Source: Pomphorhynchus laevis
Lineage: Eukaryota; Acanthocephala; Palaeacanthocephala; Echinorhynchida; Pomphorhynchidae
NCBI GenBank assembly: GCA_012934845.2
Contig: WNNJ02003404.1
Location: forward strand, 25,943 to 89,942
Direction of reading: 5' to 3'
DNA length: 64,000 bases
In this document: piece after piece, positions 1 to 12,649 of the stretch
How the letters are laid out: each line of letters starts with the position of its first letter
Position numbering within the stretch: the stretch's first letter is position 1
The notes under the pieces: model-generated
Databases searched by the model: none
Seen by the model: only the letters and a program-made list of their open reading frames with translations
What the model was told of the DNA's origin: nothing
Position numbers and translations under genes: made by a program

Positions 1-790
1 ATTGGTTGATTTTCAACGTGGTTTCAAGATTGGACGTTTATGCCTAACTAATCTACTAACTGCTCGTGAAAAATTGACAGATGCTCTGGGTGCTGGGTTC
101 CAGGTTCATACGGTATTCCTTGACTTTCCTAAAGCCTTTGATAAAGTGCCCCATGATCGCATAGTATCCTAACTGTATCACTATTAACTTCATTAATATA
201 TTTGTGAGTGGGCCAGGCAATTTTATCGAATAGATCTTTCAGTGTTTGTGTATGAGATGTGCTCTCTGAACTCTCTGTCCAATTGGTGCGAATCTACTAG
301 ATTACGTTTAAATGCTGACAAATGTGTCCTTATGCAATTAGGTCGTCTGTCTGAAACTCTTAGGTACTATATTGAAACATTGTCTTAAAGGAAATGTCTC
401 AACATAAAGATTTTGGTATTATTGTCCATGGATCCTTGAAAACAAAGTTAAACACTGACTTCACCCTAGCTAAAACTACTCAGGCATTATATTGTATAAA
501 AAGCGCATTCCTCAGGTTAAGCTGTTCAATGTTCAAGAGATTATTCACCTTCCTCGTCGGGCCACATTTGGAATATTGCATTCAGGCTTGTTTTTCTATC
601 ACCAAGCGAGAACTATTATACCTGGAGTATATTCTTAGGCTGTGTTCGAGGCTCTGTGCTGGCTTAGGTGGTAGTGATGATCATGTACGTCTTAGTCGTA
701 TTGGAATTTTGAAGGTACGTGAACGGTTCATAGCTTTGGAAATGCTTTGTCTATGGCACATGTCAAATGGTGGGTGGATTATCCCACCTA
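1..790 (+). mobile_element. Non-LTR retrotransposon (LINE) ORF2 remnant, 3' part
   Basis: A plus-strand reverse-transcriptase remnant. Around 110-165 the frame reads a palm motif A of the form FLDFPKAFDKVPHDR, typical of CR1/jockey-group LINEs. The next part jumps to residues just before the thumb (LNADKCVLMQLG, near 308-350), so the YADD-containing segment has been deleted between about 200 and 245. From 394 to 784 an open stretch matches the C-terminal part of these polymerases (DFGIIVHGSLK, then VGPHLEYCIQACFS). At least two stops interrupt it (one near 170, one near 386). The end at about 785 abuts the hAT remnant on the other strand. The fragment continues beyond the left edge of the window. 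Confidence 0.8.
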
Positions 791-2300
791 TGTAATCACT
801 ACAGAGGCTGGGGTTTCAATGTCAGCATCAAAAGGATTCTGGAAAATCTTAATTTGATGTGCAATGAAATCAAAGTTCGAGAAACGCGTATCGAAATTTG
901 TTTTCAAAGAACTCAAAGTTTCGATTGCAAAATATATAGGAAGCTCAGTATCAGTGGTGTGGCTGAACATTTCACATGTTTTAAAATGTGAAAAACATTT
1001 GCTTCGTAGTTGTGATTGAAACAGTATCAATTTCTTCCGGAATGATTTGATATTAGTGTATAAATCAGGAAGATTCTGGTCTTCTTGCAATCTCAAATTC
1101 AGTTCGTTCACATGTTTTGTCAAATCAACATAGAATGCTAACTTCCACAGCCATGCGTTGTTTTGTAACTCAGTAAGAGGGCGATGCTTTTCATTAAAAA
1201 ATTTCGATCACTGCTCGAAGTTCAAAACAGCGCTGAAGGACTTTCCCACAACTAAGCCAACGTACGGCAGTATTATAAGGCAAGTCATTTTCTCCAATCT
1301 CTTCAATAAATTGTCGGAATTGTCGATGATTCAGCTCAAAATTCTTGATAAAATTAACGATTGATATGACTGGTTTCAGAACTTTAGACATATTCAAATA
1401 TTTTCCGCACAAAGACTGTTGATGAATGATACAATGTAAGACTAATGGTTTTGAACCACCGTCATTTTCTACAGCCTTTGACACAAGAGCGACTACTCCT
1501 TTATCTTGCCCACTCATGTTTTTGCCTCATCAGTTGTAATGCATTTCAAGTTTTCCATCGAAGGTTCTCTTTTGATTAATGGTCATTTCAACTCCTTTAA
1601 AAATATCTGCACCAGTAGTTGTCCCATGAATACTATACATATCAAGAAGTTCTTCATGCATTTCATAGCTTTTATCTACTCCTCGAATATAAATCAACAC
1701 CTGAGCAGTGTCTGTCACATCCGTTGACTCATCCAAGGCCAAAGAAAACCACTCAACATGTCCATTTTTGTCGAACAGTTGAGAGGATATATTTTCAGCG
1801 ATGTTTTCTACCCTTCGAGCCACAGTGTTTGCCGACAAGCTGACAGTTTTTAATGAATTTACTTTTTCAGGCCACATTTCTTCGGCTACTGCATTTATAC
1901 ATTCTTTAATCATTTCTCCATCGGTGAATGGTTTTCCAAGTTTTGCTATTTCAAGAGCCACACGAAAGCTGGCACGAGTTGCTGCCTCTTGTTCAGTTTT
2001 GAGTTTTGTAAATGAAGATTGCTGCGATTTCAATCCGCGCTTCATTGCTTTGAATTTTTCTGTCCGCGAACTTCCTGTATATTTTGAGTAATTTTCAAAA
2101 TGTTTTGCTTCATAATGACGTTTAATGTTATATTCTTTGAGAACGGCTATGCTTTCATTGCAAATCAAACACAGCGCCTTGTTACCGGACTCAATTACGA
2201 AATACTGAATGCGCCACTGATCGTTGAATTTTCAGCATTCACTATCAATTTTTCGCTTCTTTTCCATACTACTAAATCACACACAAGAGCAACAATTAAA
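788..2300 (-). pseudogene. Decayed hAT-family transposase (GTF2IRD2/ZBED-like)
   Basis: Read on the minus strand, this begins at an ATG near 2268 (MEKKRKIDSEC) and shows a BED-type zinc finger with paired C (CLIC) and H (RHYEAKH) near 2120-2180. It continues through a hAT core (ALDESTDVTDTAQVLIYIRG, about 1700-1760) into the helical part (MTKHVNELNLRLQ, about 1085-1123). The order and wording resemble GTF2IRD2, SCAND3 and ZBED proteins, which derive from hAT transposases. It is broken by a stop at codon 12, frame changes near 1510-1535 and one in a T-run near 1180. The C-terminal dimerisation region is missing where the sequence meets the LINE remnant at about 788. I could not identify terminal inverted repeats. 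This is a dead DNA transposon rather than a host gene. Confidence 0.8.
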
Positions 2301-3089
2301 TAAAAATACTGTAACAAAGATGTCTTAAACTGAAACACGCACAACCACGTTTTAAGGAGGTACGCACTATTTTATTTCACAATGGTATCATAGGAACTGA
2401 CTTGTGGTTGCGCCACTAGCCTTCTTATATATATTCCAATTACTGCCATCTAGAAGTGTGTGTGGAAGACAGTAAAACTTTCTCGAACAAAAGAGATTAT
2501 TCTGTACGCGCTATTAGCGCCATCTGTTGGAGATAGAAGGTACTGCCTATTTCCGCTTGCATCCACCAGATGTCGTGTCACGTTACTTCTCATGGCTCGT
2601 ACTCTACGGCTGATACATAAATTACAGATAATGGCAGAAAATTTATAATTTGCAGTAGATGCGTTTTGCGGACTTTAGTCCGATTTGCAGCCTTTTTTAA
2701 ACGTCGCGTACTTTTTCAGACTTTTTTTCATAAGTAGACTATTCCACTTTTTACCACCGGCAACAATGATAATATGGTTTGGCCCTCGGAACTTACTGGA
2801 TTAATAAGTATGGCCCTAAGGCTGGAAAGTTTGGAGGAGACCCCTGGTGTAGGCTAAAACGTTATTTTGTTCACCTACAGTATGATATACAAAGTAGTAG
2901 TAGATGTAACTCTGATCAAAGCGGTCTTTACGTTCTGAACCATTAATACGAAGATCGTCTAGACTGTTCTGTTTCCTCTGCGCATCAGTTGTCAACTCTT
3001 ATATTGCATTAACGTCTGGGATTCTTGTATTTTGTTGTTGTCTTCGCCATTACACGGAAGAAATTATCTATAATTTTCTGTATTTCTAG
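2301..3089. other. No gene recognised; transposon flank and synaptogyrin intron sequence
   Basis: About 2300-2640 is probably the 5' flank of the hAT element. The rest should be intron of the synaptogyrin gene, since the exon starting at 3090 begins one base into a codon. I looked for the TM1-TM3 synaptogyrin exons here and found nothing that reads as them. Confidence 0.4.
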
Positions 3090-4953
3090 CTGCATGGACG
3101 ATACTTTGGTTATTTAACTTTATACAACTTATAACTGGGTGGTCTAATACCAAATCAATCGGACAGGATTTTTCTGGTCAGAGTGGAATTCAAGCTTCAA
3201 TTACTTTCAGTTTTCTGTCTGTGTTTTCTTGGGTAAGATATAATTGTTTTTAAACTTTTAATTAATTCAATACTTTAAATAGTGATATTTATTTAACAAT
3301 TTTAAAACATTATGGATACAAAACGGCAGTTTTATTAATTTTAATAATATACGGACGTTGACTTATCAAGTAAATACAACAATGAGATAGCAATGGCTAA
3401 TTAATAATGTGAAAAATTCAAACCGAATGCTGTGTGCTCAAATTACGACTACATTCATCTTGTATATTTTTCATTAAGTCAAACACTTCGCGGAATAGAA
3501 AACTTTACCTAAAGCATTTAGTAGTGAAATATTAAAATTTATTTTATCTGAAAGAATCCTTTTACATGTTCAATAGAACATACCTTTCTGAGTACGCTTC
3601 GAGTTTATTATCATTTTTTGCTATTATATTTAACTCACAAGGTTATCGGAAATATTATGTTCTTTAACGATATTTTGTTAAAACACTATATGCTATTTAG
3701 ATAAATTAATTTTGTTAAACTTGAAAGCCATACCAGCAAATGAAAATTAAATTTACCTCCAATATTTTAGCAGAACAAATCTGGCATCATCAGAAATGTT
3801 TAATTGTTAGCTTAGCTGTTTCAACTTAGCTATCTGCATTGAATACTAACTGACTAAAATTAAATTTTTCTGATGATTACATATTTGTTCTATCTCATTA
3901 TCAAAATAAATTTTACTGCAAATTTGCTCGGTATGGTTTTTCAATTAAACGATATAAAGAAAAACCTGCAGGCCTTGAATTCCAATTCAAGGATTAATTA
4001 ATTGCGATTTAATTTAGCAAAATGTTATTAACTTAATTTTTGATAATTTTTAGGCTCTTCTGTGTTATATAAGCGTCCGTCGAACCAAAAATGGCAGTAG
4101 CTCGTTGGATATCGCACCAAATTCCTATCTGAGTTCTGCAAGTGGCGGATGCTTTATAACAACTGGTAATGAAAATTCAGCAAATAGTAACTTATCGGCA
4201 ACACAAGTATCATTTAACGATTTAAAAACTACCGACTATTCTGATGTAAATACAGGTAAGCCTTTTAGTTTAAATGGTGAAACTGGAGAGGGATATACAT
4301 TGTCGTCGGCTGATAATAGAAACATTTATTTTCCAAATATAGAAAATCATTGTTGCCAGAAATACAGCTGTCTTCCTCGTAATGGTAGTATACAGGTCGA
4401 AATATGTAAACCTTCTTTACATCAAGAATGCTCTTTAAACTGTTGTAACCGCTTTGCACAGAAAGATGATCTCAAATCCAAGAAAAATAGTTTATATTCA
4501 AGACTTATCGGTATAAGTAATCACTGTAAAATTAAGATGACATCATATTGGTTCAACATTGGACAAAATTATCATATTCACAATGAGAATGATAATTGCA
4601 ACGATATAATTAATGACGATACAATTGATGGTTATAATATATCATCCTTACCACCATTAAAGGTATACGATAATGAAATTGTAGCACTTACAACTTGCCC
4701 GGATGTTGTTAGTACTCTAGGAAATGACATTTGCCAAGATTGCAAGAAATCCGGTGCAGATTGTACTCGGACTGCGCAAACATCGAGACAAAATGTCAAA
4801 CAAGACAACTGGGTGGATACCCCATCTTATAATTCAATTTATTCGGGATATGATTATGAAAATGGTTACAATGACGATGTTATATTGTGTCGTAACAGTA
4901 ACTTAAACCACATAGTTCGCAATGCCGCCTGGATTTCGGCCAGTGAGCACTAA
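3090..4953 (+). CDS. Synaptogyrin, last two exons (partial gene)
   Basis: Synaptogyrins are four-helix MARVEL-domain proteins of synaptic and other small vesicles. Exon 3090-3232 follows a TCTAG acceptor and ends TGG|GTAAGA. Exon 4054-4953 follows TTTTTAG and ends in TAA. Joined, they read through in phase 0. The first exon gives AWTILWLFNFIQLITGW, matching the family's third helix and lumenal loop. The junction gives ITFSFLSVFSWALLCYISV, matching the fourth helix (the family reads close to AIAFSFFSIFSWG), followed by a basic stop-transfer RRTKNG. After this the cytoplasmic tail runs about 285 residues; vertebrate tails are roughly 50-70. It is rich in Asn, Ser, Cys and Tyr (for example YSGYDYENGY). 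Tail tyrosines are phosphorylated in some family members. The N-terminal half must lie left of the transposons or outside the window. An AATAAA occurs near 5240. The family call is strong; tail function is unknown. Confidence 0.82.
3773..3893. repeat. Imperfect inverted repeat inside the synaptogyrin intron
   Basis: AGAACAAATCTGGCATCATC near 3773 reappears as its imperfect reverse complement (GATTACATATTTGTTCT) ending near 3893, separated by about 80 bases. It could be a small foldback element or chance in AT-rich DNA. Confidence 0.35.
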
Positions 4954-6706
4954 GGCCGTATTATATGAACTCGCTTTTACTTTTTCAATTGAATATTACC
5001 TTGTCACTAATATAGTAGTATAGTGAGATTGTTCACAATGAGAATGACATCGACTTACCTTTCGTGAAATTTTTCTTATTTTCATACTATTGTATTAATG
5101 TCAAAAGTTAGAGACTGGTATTTATTAATTAAATTGAAAATATTTATGTTAAAAATATTTACAATCCTTTTTGTCTTTGAACACTAGCTGAATTTATACA
5201 CATTTTTCAAGATATACTCTGTTCTAATTTTAATATTAAAAATAAAATATCTTCTAAAAAGATGTTCTAAAGACAAAATTTATTGAAAACTATCATAGAT
5301 AATGGAAATAATTTAGAATGGATCCCAGGGGCTACATAACTTTTGATGAAACTTTTTAATATAAAATTAATGTTTTTTCTCATTATGAAAATAATGAAAA
5401 AAATAATTATTTTTGAAACTTAATTTTCAAAATTTAGGATAATTATGAAAATATTATCATCGAGTTAAAAATTCGAATTTCGCACCTGGAGAGAAGATGC
5501 TTGCAAGTATTGTAGCATAATTTGTATAAGTGCCGCAGTATGATGCATTTCATTCATATATTCACGACTGTCACACACACAAAAAACAACTTTTAACTTA
5601 AAAATATATTTTTTCTCAAAGATTTGGAATTATGCCATATTAATGTAGTTTATTCAAATGTTCGATAATAGTGTGGTGAAGTAAATGCTAAAATATTAAG
5701 GTCCCATTAGTATCATGTTAAAATAAATTTGAATTTTAATAAAAATTTAATTAAAATGTTTTTATATTCACACTATTTCATCTAGTAACAATAATTTATT
5801 GTTGCTTTTTTAATTATTCGTATTAAATGCTTTTTGTTACAAAATATCAAAGCAAGAGTCCCTGTTTTAACTAAAATATAATTTTTAATGTTTTCTATTA
5901 ATTTGCTGAAATATTTGGCATTTTATGACGTCTGTCATTCGAACATCGAAACCCTACATAACACTTAATCGTGTGATTAACATAAATATCCTTTCTTGAA
6001 CATTTTTCATACATATTCTTTCAGAATATTTAACTCTTTGCACCTTTCATTCCTATTTGTTTCATCTTTGCATGATCCATCCACCAAAATCGTCTAATAT
6101 TCCAAATAGTAGTCATATATGCTAATTAACTTTTATAAGAAAATATATGAGCGCGATATAGTTCGAATATTCAAACCCAACTTTTCCTTCATTTGGCTTG
6201 CCATTAACTTTATCCCTGACCTACTAATTATTTACTGCATACATGCATATTAATTTCATCCTAGAGTGCTTATTATTAAATGGAGTGTTCAACTTCATGC
6301 ACATATATTATTTTCCTAATTTGTACTTATATCCAGGTAAAATAAAAATAATAAGTAAATTTTTATTATTAAAATTTAAATATTATCTTAACTGAAGAGG
6401 CAATTTGCAATGAGTAAATATTCTGTCTTTGAACTTTTAAAATCCTCCGTGTATTCTTAGTAAACTCGAATAAATTACTTTATTAACAAGAATACTCTAC
6501 TAGACGTAATTATAGCCTACCTTCTATGTGATTTTCGTCTTCTATATTTTCGTGGTCGCCAGTGTCGTTCTGAATTTCTTAAGCAGAATAATTAGATCAA
6601 CTATCTAAGTCTACGTACCTTATACCATATATAAATTAAAACTAAGGATAAATGAAATAAATAGTTGTTAATAATTATAAAAGATTTTACATAATTTATA
6701 TTTGTA
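4954..6706. other. AT-rich intergenic DNA
   Basis: Probably contains the synaptogyrin 3' UTR (an AATAAA lies near 5240). I see no further coding stretch, RNA gene or clear repeat. Confidence 0.5.
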
Positions 6707-6882
6707 AAGAATTATTGGAGCTGGATCAAAAAACGGGGAAAATTTTATTTGATACTTCGCTAATCACCGTTAGCATCTTTAGAAAATTACAATCATCTTC
6801 AAACATTTTCTGAGAAGGCTAACAGATGCTAGCGCAATATCAAACAAAAGTTCCCCGTTTTTATCCAGCTACAATAATTCTT
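6707..6882. repeat. Foldback element with about 55-bp inverted arms
   Basis: The left end AAGAATTATTGGAGCTGG is matched at the right end by CCAGCTACAATAATTCTT, its reverse complement with one change. The arms continue inward through AACGGGGAA / TTCCCCGTT and GATACTTCGCTA / TAGCGCAATATC. Total length is about 176 bp with a short unpaired centre. It has no coding capacity and could be a MITE or a snap-back duplication. Confidence 0.7.
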
Positions 6883-6899
6883 TAAAAATATAAAGAATT

Positions 6900-9175
6900 A
6901 TTTTTAATTCTTTATTAAAAATAATTCTAGGTCTAGGAATATGTCTAGGTCTATGAATAGGGGCCGAAATATTTCGATCACTATTCATAGACTCAACATA
7001 GCAACGGGACCAAATGCATCCTAATGACGTATTTCCTATGATGAAATTTGATTATCAAGTATCTAATTCTAATACAAAGTATATTATTTATTATCCATAA
7101 AAATTGTTCGATTAAAAGTTTAAATTTATTTTAAATAATATTGTGTTGATTTATATATGTTACGATTTTTTGTTTGATTTCATATTTATAGTAACCTAGT
7201 TTAAAATATGTATCTATTAAATTATTTAAATGATTTTGAAGAAAGCCAATACCATTACATATTGTTGCAATTCTTAAAATTTCATTATTTAATGTATTAT
7301 ATTTTATATTATATGGTATGCATGAATGCTCATGCAAAAATATATTTATTGTAATTTAGATATGTCGTATTTACGATATAAGTTAACAATATTTTTTACT
7401 TATATTAATATTTCTTTATTATCAATATTAGATTTATCAATAATTAAACTCTCTCTATATATTCTTTTATTTATTGAGTAAAACTTGATTAAATTCCAGC
7501 ATACATCAATATATCTTTACATATATTTAATATATTTATATAGTTTAGATTTAGTTTTTACACAGTTATGAACAAATTCATATGCTATAAAGCTTAAAAT
7601 AAGTCAGCTATAGTTTGGATAATATTACCTCTCATTAGAACACCTTTTATTTGTCTGAATATAGATGTCCCTACTTTTAAATAATTTTGATTTATTAAAA
7701 TATTTCAGGATTCTATTAATTCAATTTTATCCATATATTTATATTTACTTGATGGTTTAATTTTTGTTAGATAGGCGTTATAATTATTATAACATATATA
7801 TGTATATCTTTTTCCGAATATAAGATTAACTAATTTTACTAACGCTTCTTTAATATCTACTAAATCTAGATTTGTATAAAGAGTACTAAAATCGTACGTA
7901 TTTATATTTTGAAAATTTATTCCTTTTGTCTGTTCTAAAAATTCTTTTGTAGAATTAATACTGAAATAGTGTTTTATACCAGTATTAATTTCGATTATCC
8001 TACAATATTTTTTGAAGTGCGCTTTAATTACTTTAAGTATTTTATTCATATAGACAGAAAGTGGTTTTAATGTACATTTAAACGCACTACATATGAACCT
8101 AGGTTTTATTGGATTTTTATGTAATTTTGGATTCCAATATAATATAGGTATAGTTTTATTATCTAATTCAACCTTTATACTCTTTTATCCATTATAGAAC
8201 AGTGACTTGTAATAATTGTTTCTAAACTCAACTCACTACGTTCATATGTTGGATTTACATTTAAATCATTAGAATTAACCTCTTTCATTAGTATATCATA
8301 ATAAAGCTTTTTGCATATGAAGACAAAGTTATTACTAGATTTATCAATAGTCTTTATTATATAGTTATCCTTTAATTTAGTAAGTTCTGTATATATCTTT
8401 ATTAATTTGATCTTTCCTTTTGTAATTGTTTGTTATTTTCATTTTCTCTTTAATTTTATCTAATATATAAGTTTTCCAAATGTATATCTTAAGATTTATC
8501 TTAATATTTTACTATTAATCAGCTTACCAAAGTAAGCATTTAAGTAATTATATAATGAATTGTAAATTTTATTTTTATTGTTATTATTTAATCTATATTT
8601 ATACCCTTTTGATAGCATTTTCCTTAATTCATTGTTTTCAATTAATTCTAGAATATGAGTGCATATATGTTAATTTATTTTATCAAAATTAAGACTTTTG
8701 CAATCGCATTCTGTTTCTATAATGCTTCTACTATCATAATTACATATATATTTCAATTCTTTATTATAATTACAAATGTTTCGTGCTAATGGCAATAACA
8801 ACTTGTTCCTTATCTAAGGAATATATTTACTTAAATATGATTCTATTATTTCTTTATTTTTAGAATTATTTAAAAGTCTACCTATATTTATGTTATCTAT
8901 TCATTTATTAATAAATTTTATGGTTATTGTATATTTTTTTGTTATTATTAACATTTATTGTCCGATTATAGTATTTTGTATTACAATAACTGTCTATTAT
9001 CCAACTTAACCTATCATAATCGCTAATTAATCTTTGATTTATTGAACATAGGATATCTTTAGAAAAACTTCTTACATTCACATAAGGATCGTTTAGCTTA
9101 TTATCTCTTAAAAGTTGCTTTAATATTTCTAATTGTTCATCTATATACATATTTATTACGTATACAACATCATGA
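6900..9175 (-). mobile_element. Penelope-like element (AT-rich family), RT region and 3' end
   Basis: On the minus strand an N-terminal piece (8908-9150, beginning MYIDEQLEILKQLLRDNK) is followed by the family's conserved leader (THILELIENNELRKMLSKG near 8600, cf. the Penelope IIENxxLRxLxxKG motif) with a CDC cysteine pair just upstream. Next come the palm motif NTYDFSTLYTNL (about 7880, the Penelope form of motif A) and the thumb (HSCIPYNIKYNTLNNEIL, about 7260-7330). About 2.2 kb in all, with many breaks, so old and inactive. No GIY-YIG endonuclease is visible at its C-terminal side. The region around 6990-7090 (AACATAGCAACGGGACC) is shared with the PLE copies at 41.0 and 55.8 kb, marking a common 3' segment. 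Confidence 0.8.
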
Positions 9176-9369
9176 GCTATAACTCTTTACAAGTTGCATC
9201 ACAATTGAGCAAAGGGAAAAGAAAGAAAAAATACAAATGATAGATAGTATAATAATGCATTTTTGACGCCGGCATGTGGTAAAAGATGTTATCCAGAAGC
9301 GCTTTTAGCATGTTAACACATGCTGTAAGGGATTGTAGCGCTTTTAAGCTTATTTCACAGTTTAACAGC
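9176..9369. other. Short gap between elements
   Basis: No gene recognised. It contains GCGCTTTTAGC / GTAGCGCTTTTAAGC direct repetition near 9300-9345. Confidence 0.4.
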
Positions 9370-10990
9370 GCGGTTATTTAAACTCGTGGTTTTTTATGGC
9401 GCGTTCTAGCCAATTTCAGCATCAAGGAATACCTCCGGAGTGACGGCTGATCCCTCAAATGAAATATGTGATAGAGACGTCTTTTAAGTGTACATAAATT
9501 TCTATACAAGACATAGATAAACCCTATCACGCAGATAATGCAGTCAAGGTAAGCCTAAGTGCACTAGACGGTCTGTGCCACTAAGGTGCTTAAGAGACCT
9601 TAATAATTATGTGGCATATCGAAGCACGGACTTTAAGCGATTGTTCTCTTCGATTGTAGTTTGATAACAAGCCGAATAAGCGTACATCTAGATATTCAGA
9701 ATATGTTCATAAGACATAACTTGAAATCACTTACGATCTACATTGATCAGCGAACGGCGAATCAAGCTTATCGTCCATTTAAACTTCAAGCAAACAATTT
9801 TATGAACACGTTTGGACAATTAAGCACTTATCCAAACACCCAGATCATTGTATGAAGGAAGATACTTAGCTAATGGGCTGGTTATCAAGTTTAAAAAAGC
9901 GTGGGCACTTAATTTTTACCGACTTAATGCACATGAATGAACGCTCTTTTACATTCACAGATAGTCCAACACTAGGGACCACTCGAATATTGTGTTGATA
10001 TCCTACAGAAGTAGTTTATACTCAAGATACGAGAAAATAGAACCCCATATTATAAGGTTATCAGCGTACATCAACGAGACTGAATCAATAAGATCAACTA
10101 AATCAGTGATATATATACAAAACAAAAATGTTCTTAACCCGGCACCATGTGAGACTGCCTTCCGCATGGGTAAGCAATTAGATAGAAGACCATTCACCTT
10201 GACGAAATAGTATCTATCAGACAAGAGTTCGTCAACATATCGCGCAATGCGGCGGTTTAGATGTATACTGAACAGCTTTTTCGACAAACGTTGAAGAATC
10301 ACTGTATAAAAATTCTCAGAGAAGTCCACGAATATGGCATTGATCAGTGTACTGATATCAAAAATCTTAGTCCAACAATCACTTGCAGCTATCAGGTTTG
10401 CCATTATAGAGTGGCCTATACGAAAACCGCGTTGTGCCTGCCACAATATATTATTATATTTCATGTAGTCTACAATTTTACTCCTAATAAACGTTTAGGA
10501 ACACTACAAACATATGCTGGTTAGATTGATGGGTTGATAATTAATTATTGCTCATTTATAACTTTTCTTATATACCAGACAGATAAGGGAGCCTTTCAAA
10601 TCCGAAAATAAGATGCCTAAAGCAGTAGATGACGTGAAAATATTATGTAACGGTGTACAGATTATGCCTGCCAAGTTCCGTAGGTAAACCGAAGGTAAAC
10701 CATGCGGTCCAACACTAGATGTTGCTTTGATTTCACAGCTTACGGAACACATCATTGCGATCAAAAAATTCGCTGACCCCATTCATAGATCCTCGATCAC
10801 TAGTGGTTTCTCGTTCGAAAGAAACGACCTCTTATTGATGAGATGCCGCGAAATGTTTAGCAAACTCGTTACAGGAGTTTCGATGTTCAACTATTGTTTG
10901 CGTGATACAGAAGTACCATAAAATACAACTATCTATGATTTTGAAGTATTTAAGATGCTTTATGAAGCTGCTTGTCTTGTAATCTCAAAA
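9370..10990 (-). mobile_element. LINE remnant (jockey/CR1 group), RT and C-terminal region
   Basis: On the minus strand: an upstream RT part (SSVGPHGLPSVYLRNLAGI, 10552-10782), then a stretch at 10003-10464 with GFRIGHSIMANL, motif A degraded to IFVDFSENFYTV, motif B RKAVSHGAGLRTFLF and motif C as YADNLIIWG. Changed residues in A, B and C (for example the second Asp of YADD replaced) argue that it is dead. Downstream to about 9380 the three frames still carry jockey-type C-terminal words (SGTDRLVHLGLP). No endonuclease domain remains. It is a different family from LINE A. Confidence 0.75.
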
Positions 10991-11330
10991 ATAAATGATC
11001 AATCCAAGAGACAACATATTTACAACTACTAGGTGAAAATAGAGTAGTTGTCATCAACATATACCACAAGATGTCAATTCTGCGGTTTGAATTTATAGAG
11101 ATTAATAAATTCGGCTAAATACATAATTAAAAATAGGGGAATCCTTAATGAACATCGATAATTATGTAAAATAGACGCGCATCATGGTGCACGATAGTAT
11201 TCCGACCTTGTTAACAACTCTCCCTGGCATCACAAGCAACGTGATAGACCAGATAATAGAATAAGTAGGATATTTGTGAAATTCAGTAGAAAATTAAAGA
11301 AATACATCTACGAACATCTGAGAACTGTTT
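10975..11330 (-). mobile_element. Ancient LINE A-related RT fragment
   Basis: The stretch TCAACATATACCACAAGATGT at about 11055 and the following blocks (CTGTTAACAACTCTC-like, then a GACCTGAG-equivalent) line up in the same order and spacing as the RT palm of the nearby LINE A copies. Divergence is high, so this is an old copy or a sister family. Confidence 0.5.
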
Positions 11331-11849
11331 TTTTTTGACAAAACAAATACAACTCATGAACTACTGATTGAATCTAGCGATATTAATTGAGCCAAGCGAT
11401 ATTGAGGCGAGCGATAATAAATGTTAAATTTTGAAGGATGCAATTTGAATTAATCAAATTTTACGAGCAATCGTTTTTTCTAAATGGAGATCAGGGAGTT
11501 CTAAATCTAACTGGTTCGCAAATTGTTGTAAGGATATACGCAGAATTTTTCTTGGATACGAATACGTTTAATATGTTGATAGCTGTTATATTGACATAAA
11601 AGCTTATATAAATGTGATGATAATCACCGTTTTCTAACGGCATCTCAAAATTGACAGATCCACAAGAAGATGAGTTTTGGAAATGGCCTCAAGGCATTAA
11701 GATTATATGTCATATATACAATAAGTCCTTAAATATACCATAATTCTTTAAATTTCACAGCATTTCTGACAGAATCCGTTGACTGCCTATGCATTTTCTC
11801 TATGTTATATCTAAATAGTATGTCTTTTAGTAAAAAAAACTGATAACAT
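11331..11849. other. No gene recognised
   Basis: AT-rich sequence without a convincing open frame, repeat or RNA gene. Confidence 0.4.
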
Positions 11850-12115
11850 AGCAATTTCTCCTGATGAGCTCTAATCCTTATTCAGATAAATCGCAAATTA
11901 TTTATTAGTCAATTCAAAAAAATGACTTTTATTTTAAATTTCAATTTTTTATTTTAACTTAATATAAATTATATAAAACCTTATATAAGAATTATTAAAT
12001 TATTATTTTTTATTCAATTATTTATAATTTATTATTCAATTTTTATTTAACATCATTTTTAATTTATAAGTAATATAAAATAGTTAACTCAGTTAGTTCA
12101 CCTGAATCGTATCAC
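11850..12115 (+). mobile_element. Solo 3' segment of the AT-rich Penelope-like family
   Basis: TCTCCTGATGAGCTCTAATC at about 11861 and the AT-rich 200 bases that follow match 41966-42160 (plus) and, reversed, 55500-55740. In those two places the segment lies at the 3' side of PLE reverse-transcriptase remnants, so this is a solo 3' end (or pseudo-LTR) left by another copy. Confidence 0.6.
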
Positions 12116-12649
12116 TAAGAAATACGATGACATTGTTTCCACATTAAATGCGGATTAAATTTCTTAACTACATTGTATATTTTTTGCTATATATTCACAA
12201 TTGACTATAATCTATTCTTCAGTAAGTCACTTTATGTATCTTTCAAATAATGCACTCCGCAGCTGTTATCCACTGATATCCTCGTTTCAGTAGCATTAGG
12301 TAGCGATTAATTTTCTTTTTCTTGTCCATTAAAAAAATTAAATTATTAAATGAAACCCACAATTTCTTCACATTTTATTAATTCTTATATAAACGCAGAA
12401 TATTTAAATTGTTAGAATCGTTTAAGGTTTATTTTTACATTTAGAAATTAAAGGAAGTAATCAAATTTGTATCAAAAGATAATTACTCTCAAAAACAGAT
12501 GATAGTTATAATCAGCTATAAATCCATATACTTAACACCATCTAGAGCCAAGTATAACAATCACCAATTTATGGTGATAATAATATGGCATTGATAACAT
12601 AATATGACATCAATGACTGTTGAAAATAAATGTTAACAATTATCTTTAT

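Noticed and set aside
2641-3089. Possible upstream synaptogyrin exons
   Set aside because: No stretch reads as helices 1-3 or the conserved lumenal loop; the missing exons must lie elsewhere.
4091-4132. ATG at 4091 as a gene start
   Set aside because: Its frame stops after 13 codons; the long frame is entered from a splice acceptor at 4053 in continuation of the exon at 3090-3232.
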